Shown here: piece after piece, positions 13,962-14,680 of the stretch
Position numbering within the stretch: the stretch's first letter is position 1
Layout of the letters: every line of letters starts with the position of its first letter
DNA from: Treponema sp. UBA6988
Lineage (GTDB): Bacteria > Spirochaetota > Spirochaetia > Treponematales > Treponemataceae
NCBI GenBank assembly: GCA_002448445.1
Contig: DJYC01000072.1
Location: 22,673 to 37,352, forward strand
Length of the DNA: 14,680 bases
Reading direction: 5' to 3'
Notes under the pieces: model-generated
Seen by the model: the letters and a program-made list of their open reading frames with translations, nothing else
Databases searched by the model: none
What the model was told of the DNA's origin: nothing
Program-made: the position numbers and the translations under genes

Positions 13962-14130
13962 CCATCATTCCATTTTCTTTCGGACTTAAGTCCTACACCT
14001 GGCTCCTGGCTTGCTTGGAGAACCATCGAAGACTATGCAAAGCACCGCATTTCCAGGTTCGACACTTTGCTTTAAAACGCCTAACAGACACTCAAGTTGC
14101 CTGTCGCCTTGATTGGCAAGGACTTATCAG
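13930..14130 (-). ncRNA. Candidate structured RNA (type III antitoxin-like or leader), unassigned
   Basis: A consensus promoter and a strong terminator bound about 200 nt without a credible reading frame. Complementary segments seen: TAAGTCCT (14126-14119) with AGGACTTA (13994-13987), enclosing most of the RNA; ACAGGCA (14104-14098) with TGTCTGT (14090-14084), loop 7; GCAAAG (14070-14065) with CTTTGC (14042-14037); and CCTTG with CAAGG (14121-14107), which competes with the outer stem. It does not match tmRNA, SRP RNA, RNase P or 6S consensus that I know, nor any riboswitch I could test by eye. I see no tandem repeats of the ToxI kind. Both ends are inferred from promoter and terminator. Confidence 0.6.
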
Positions 14131-14136
14131 CTATAA

Positions 14137-14163
14137 ATTATAATACAAAAGACTATCTGTCAA
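14137..14163 (-). promoter_or_regulatory. Consensus promoter of the structured RNA
   Basis: On the minus strand TTGACA (14158-14163) and TATAAT (14137-14142) are both perfect hexamers with a slightly short 15-bp spacer. Transcription would begin near 14130. This is the best-matching promoter of the window, fitting a highly expressed RNA. Confidence 0.75.
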
Positions 14164-14413
14164 GAGACTTTCCTTGCAGGAGTTGAGAAACAAAAAAATC
14201 TCAGTGAGAATTTTTAAGTATCAAATAGAAGTTTTTATTGCCACACGGATTTGAAAAATCTAACGATTTTTCAAAAAACACGCCGAATTTTAAAAAATTC
14301 TAGACGTGTTTTTCTTGGAAACTTTTCTACAGCCAAAGAACTTGCTTCCTCAGACTATTTTTATAAAGCAGTCACTAAAATGGGATGATTTCCATTGGCT
14401 CCTGCAAATTGTC
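14164..14413. other. Gene-free AT-rich stretch with two hairpins
   Basis: No coding frame is supported. A perfect hairpin TTTGAAAAATC-TAAC-GATTTTTCAAA lies at 14250-14275. A second, AACACG...CGTGTT with inner GAATTT/AAATTC, lies at 14274-14313 and carries T runs on both strands, so it can act as a bidirectional terminator. It would separate the RNA/PBECR4 unit from any minus-strand gene further right. Confidence 0.6.
14274..14313. terminator. Bidirectional intrinsic terminator
   Basis: The nine bases at 14274-14282 pair with 14305-14313, and GAATTT (14285-14290) pairs with AAATTC (14295-14300). The T-rich outer arm on each strand provides a U tract. The adjacent hairpin at 14250-14275 strengthens the stop for minus-strand transcription. 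Confidence 0.6.
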
Positions 14414-14466
14414 ATTGATGTGCATAAGCAGGGTGGGTTTGCGGTGGCGCAGGGACGCTAGATGTG
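14414..14466 (+). repeat. 53-bp dispersed repeat, copy B
   Basis: Identical to 3836-3888 except for two substitutions. Normal-looking sequence ends exactly with this repeat, after which low-complexity sequence begins. Confidence 0.85.
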
Positions 14467-14680
14467 TGTGTGTGTGTGTGTGTGTGTGGGTGTGTGTGTG
14501 TGTGTGTGGGGGGTGTAGGGGTGGGTGGGGGTGGGGGGGGGGGGGGGTGGGGGGCCGGGGGCGGCGGCGGCCGCGGCCCCCCGCCCCCCCCCCCCCCCCC
14601 GCCCCCCCCGCCGCCCCGCGCGCGCCGCCCGCCCCCCGGCCCCCGCCCCACCCCCCCCGCCGCCCCGCCCCCCCCCACGC
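14463..14680. other. GT, poly-G and poly-C low-complexity tail, probable assembly artefact
   Basis: About 55 nt of GT dinucleotides pass into G runs and then C runs up to the window end, with almost no A or T after 14530. Nothing else in the window has this composition. The 88-residue minus-strand reading frame here is only glycine, proline and histidine-threonine repeats and is not a gene. It follows a dispersed repeat, a typical place for a contig to break. Confidence 0.8.

Noticed and set aside
13919..14026. N-terminal extension of the PBECR4-like protein by 36 residues
   Set aside because: The extension runs through the terminator hairpin; the ATG at 13916-13918 has a good ribosome binding site.
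14041..14080. GGTTCGA on the plus strand suggesting a tRNA T-arm
   Set aside because: No acceptor stem, anticodon arm or flanking 5-bp T stem can be formed around it.
14412..14678. Minus-strand 88-residue frame rich in Gly, Pro and His-Thr
   Set aside because: Produced entirely by GT, poly-G and poly-C runs; not a protein.

Overview
The window looks like a chromosomal or contig fragment from a host-associated spirochaete, most likely a gut or rumen Treponema. This is an inference. It rests on a standalone AICAR-transformylase PurH, an HD-GYP protein with a 7-TM N-terminus, Rpn-type nuclease remnants of a kind I associate with treponemes, and GC-rich dispersed intergenic repeats. No rRNA, tRNA or other marker fixes the species. 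Nearly every gene lies on the minus strand, so the biological order runs from high to low coordinates. Left part (1-3900): a PurH fragment cut by the window edge, with a promoter set so close to its ATG that the mRNA may be leaderless; a short plus-strand remnant of a secreted-type beta-rich protein; a large membrane c-di-GMP phosphodiesterase whose C-terminus carries a duplicated unknown domain; and a GC-rich repeat block. Central part (3913-13347): a polymorphic-toxin (RHS) island. A 5'-truncated RHS/YD-repeat core with a glycine-zipper tip and its membrane immunity gene is followed by displaced (orphan) C-terminal toxin cassettes. Three of these begin with the same RHS junction (YAYAANNPVRYIDP[DT]G), switch abruptly to an unrelated AT-rich tip, and are followed at once or with overlap by a small immunity candidate. 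One tip is recognisable as a protein-glutaminase-type deamidase (Cys-His-Asp) and is paired with a lipoprotein. Two others share a roughly 50-residue pretoxin segment and then diverge. Two cassettes are preceded by internally deleted Rpn (PD-(D/E)XK recombination-promoting nuclease) genes that have lost the catalytic core but keep promoter, start and C-terminal ORF. Right part (13334-14413): a promoter, a structured RNA of about 200 nt, a strong intrinsic terminator and, directly after it, a 194-residue PBECR4-like RNase gene. This is the layout of a type III (RNA antitoxin) toxin-antitoxin module or of an attenuated leader, and it is the best candidate here for an undescribed system. The window ends in a second copy of a dispersed repeat followed by about 220 nt of GT, poly-G and poly-C sequence that is probably an assembly artefact.
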